From: Acidovorax defluvii
GTDB taxonomy: Bacteria; Pseudomonadota; Gammaproteobacteria; Burkholderiales; Burkholderiaceae_C
DNA length: 64,000 nt
Direction of reading: 5' to 3'
Assembly: GCA_003268905.1 (NCBI GenBank)
Contig: QLTU01000023.1
Location: 1 to 64,000, forward strand
This document shows positions 62,860 through 64,000 of the stretch, in pieces. The position numbers and the translations under genes were made by a program. The notes beneath the pieces were generated by a model. That model searched no databases and had not been told where the DNA came from. It saw nothing but the letters and a program-made list of their open reading frames with translations. Each line of letters opens with the position of its first letter. Within the stretch, counting starts at the first letter, position 1.

Positions 62860-63960
62860 ATGACCGCCATGATGAAAGCCGCTGTTTTTGTCGAAAAGGG
62901 CCGCATCGAGCTGGCCGACAAGCCGATCCCTGACGTAGGCCCGAACGACGCGCTGGTGCGCATCACCACCACCACCATCTGCGGCACGGACGTGCACATC
63001 CTCAAGGGCGAGTACCCGGTGGCCAGGGGCCTGACCGTGGGGCATGAACCCGTGGGCGTGATCGAAAAGCTGGGCAGCGCCGTGCAGGGCTACACCGAGG
63101 GCCAGCGCGTGATTGCAGGCGCCATCTGCCCCAACTTCAACTCGTATGCGGCGCAGGATGGCGCGCCATCGCAAGACGGCAGCTATCTGGTGGCGCAAGG
63201 CCTGTGCGGCTGCCACGGCTACAAGGCCACCGCCGGCTGGCGCTTTGGCAACCTGATCGACGGCACCCAGGCCGAATACGTGCTGGTGCCCGACGCCCAG
63301 GCCAACCTGGCCCCCATCCCCGATGGCCTGACCGACGAGCAGGTGCTGATGTGCCCCGACATCATGTCCACCGGCTTCAAGGGCGCCGAGAACGCCAACA
63401 TCAAGATCGGCGACACCGTGGTGGTGTTCGCGCAGGGCCCCATTGGCCTGTGCGCCACGGCGGGCGCGCGCCTGCTGGGCGCCACCACCATCATCGCCGT
63501 GGATGGCAACGACCACCGCCTGGGCATCGCCAAGAAAATGGGCGCCGACGTGACGCTGAACTTCCGCAACGTGGATGTGGTTGACGAGGTGATGAAGCTC
63601 ACCGGCGGCAAGGGCGCGGACAGCTCCATCGAGGCGCTGGGTACCCAGGCCACGTTTGCGCAGGCCATGAAGGTGCTGCGGCCCGGTGGCACGCTGTCGA
63701 GCCTGGGCGTGTATTCCGAAGACCTCACCATTCCGCTGGCGCAGTTTGCGGCCGGCCTGGGCGACCACACCATCCGCACCGCGCTGTGCCCCGGCGGCAA
63801 GGAGCGCATGCGCCGCCTGATGAACGTGGTGGCATCGGGCCGCCTCGACCTGGGCGTGCTGGTCACGCACCACTACAAGCTCGACGACATCGTGGCCGCC
63901 TACGACCTGTTCTCCCACCAGCGCGACGGCGTGCTGAAGGTGGCGATCAAGCCGTTCTGA
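62860..63960 (+). CDS. Zinc-dependent NAD(P) alcohol dehydrogenase (isopropanol dehydrogenase-like)
   Basis: A 366-aa MDR enzyme: catalytic zinc ligands C41 (ICGTDVH) and the HE pair at 62-63 (GHEPVGV), with an Asp in MCPDIMSTG near residue 167. The four structural-zinc cysteines seen in classic ADHs are not all present, as in secondary-alcohol dehydrogenases of the Clostridium/Thermoanaerobacter type. The Rossmann motif is VVVFAQGPIGLCATAGARLLG, and the end of beta2 is AVDGNDHRL (an Asp followed by Gly), suggesting NAD(H) more than NADP. It should oxidise or reduce secondary alcohols. AAGGAG precedes the ATG. The gene stands alone near the right edge. Confidence 0.88.
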   Translation: MTAMMKAAVFVEKGRIELADKPIPDVGPNDALVRITTTTICGTDVHILKGEYPVARGLTVGHEPVGVIEKLGSAVQGYTEGQRVIAGAICPNFNSYAAQDGAPSQDGSYLVAQGLCGCHGYKATAGWRFGNLIDGTQAEYVLVPDAQANLAPIPDGLTDEQVLMCPDIMSTGFKGAENANIKIGDTVVVFAQGPIGLCATAGARLLGATTIIAVDGNDHRLGIAKKMGADVTLNFRNVDVVDEVMKLTGGKGADSSIEALGTQATFAQAMKVLRPGGTLSSLGVYSEDLTIPLAQFAAGLGDHTIRTALCPGGKERMRRLMNVVASGRLDLGVLVTHHYKLDDIVAAYDLFSHQRDGVLKVAIKPF

Positions 63961-63975
63961 ACGGCCTGCACCCTG

Positions 63976-64000
63976 AACTTTTAGCCAAACTGGCCGCTAG
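63976..64000 (+). repeat. Left half of a type A repeat (A12), cut by window edge
   Basis: GAACTTTTAGCC, AAACTGGCCGCTAG matches the left side of the family (AATAGCC... GGCCTCTAGCGCTT). The sequence ends before the stem, so the assignment depends on what follows. Confidence 0.45.

Overview
The window is one continuous stretch of a GC-rich (roughly two thirds G+C, by eye) betaproteobacterial chromosome. Protein resemblances, codon use and a family of AT-rich hairpin repeats point to Comamonadaceae, probably Acidovorax or a close relative; this is inference, as there is no rRNA or tRNA gene to confirm it. No phage, transposase, CRISPR array or plasmid gene was seen. Nearly all space is filled by recognisable housekeeping, transport and nitrogen genes.

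Layout. 0-4 kb (minus): etfB (cut by the window edge), an MscS-type channel, a crotonase and a histone-deacetylase-like hydrolase. 4-9.7 kb (plus): MoxR ATPase, DUF58 protein, transglutaminase-fold TgpA-like protein, lytic murein transglycosylase, OB-fold stress protein. 9.8-17 kb: an orphan LivK-type binding protein, a small Hsp20, then a complete MacAB/TolC-like ABC efflux operon. 17-18.9 kb: tsaD, divergent from a NasT-type ANTAR regulator. 19-22.5 kb: SulP transporter, then a permease with a CxxC mini-thioredoxin. 22.5-27.7 kb: a second tripartite ABC efflux operon headed by its own TetR repressor and a palindromic operator. 27.9-31.4 kb: an ECF sigma factor heading an operon with a 66-aa unknown protein, a second CSC-motif permease, a second mini-thioredoxin, an OsmC protein and a CDF metal exporter. 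31.5-35 kb: nitrate ABC transporter. 35-43.4 kb: CBS protein, YidB-like protein, an RND efflux operon and a frameshifted pagL. 43.7-55 kb: nirBD, FNT nitrite channel, a fused PP2C phosphatase/kinase, nasA, ybiB and cobA. 55-64 kb: thioesterase, binding protein, flavoprotein, rpsU, yqeY, pmbA, yjgA, mog and an alcohol dehydrogenase.

The strongest functional story is assimilatory nitrate use. Three separate transcription units (nrt, nir, nas) each start with a near-perfect sigma-54 -24/-12 element, then a leader with a 5' hairpin, a shared TGCAATGGC motif and a Rho-independent terminator whose lower stem is GGCGTC(C/T)/(G/A)GACGCC. A consensus NtrC site lies upstream of nas and a near-consensus one upstream of nrt. 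The ANTAR regulator at 18.3 kb is the obvious antiterminator, so the layout fits NtrC + RpoN for initiation and NasT for elongation.

The most unusual structural signal is a dispersed AT-rich hairpin repeat (type A), with about a dozen copies in 64 kb. Three copies sit in frame inside genes; one of these encodes the core and cleavage region of a lipoprotein-free signal peptide, another copy carries the likely ribosome binding site of nirD, and another forms a perfect 17-bp stem that looks like a terminator. A second, cruciform-like repeat family (type B) has two copies with a shared core and unrelated arms, each self-complementary.
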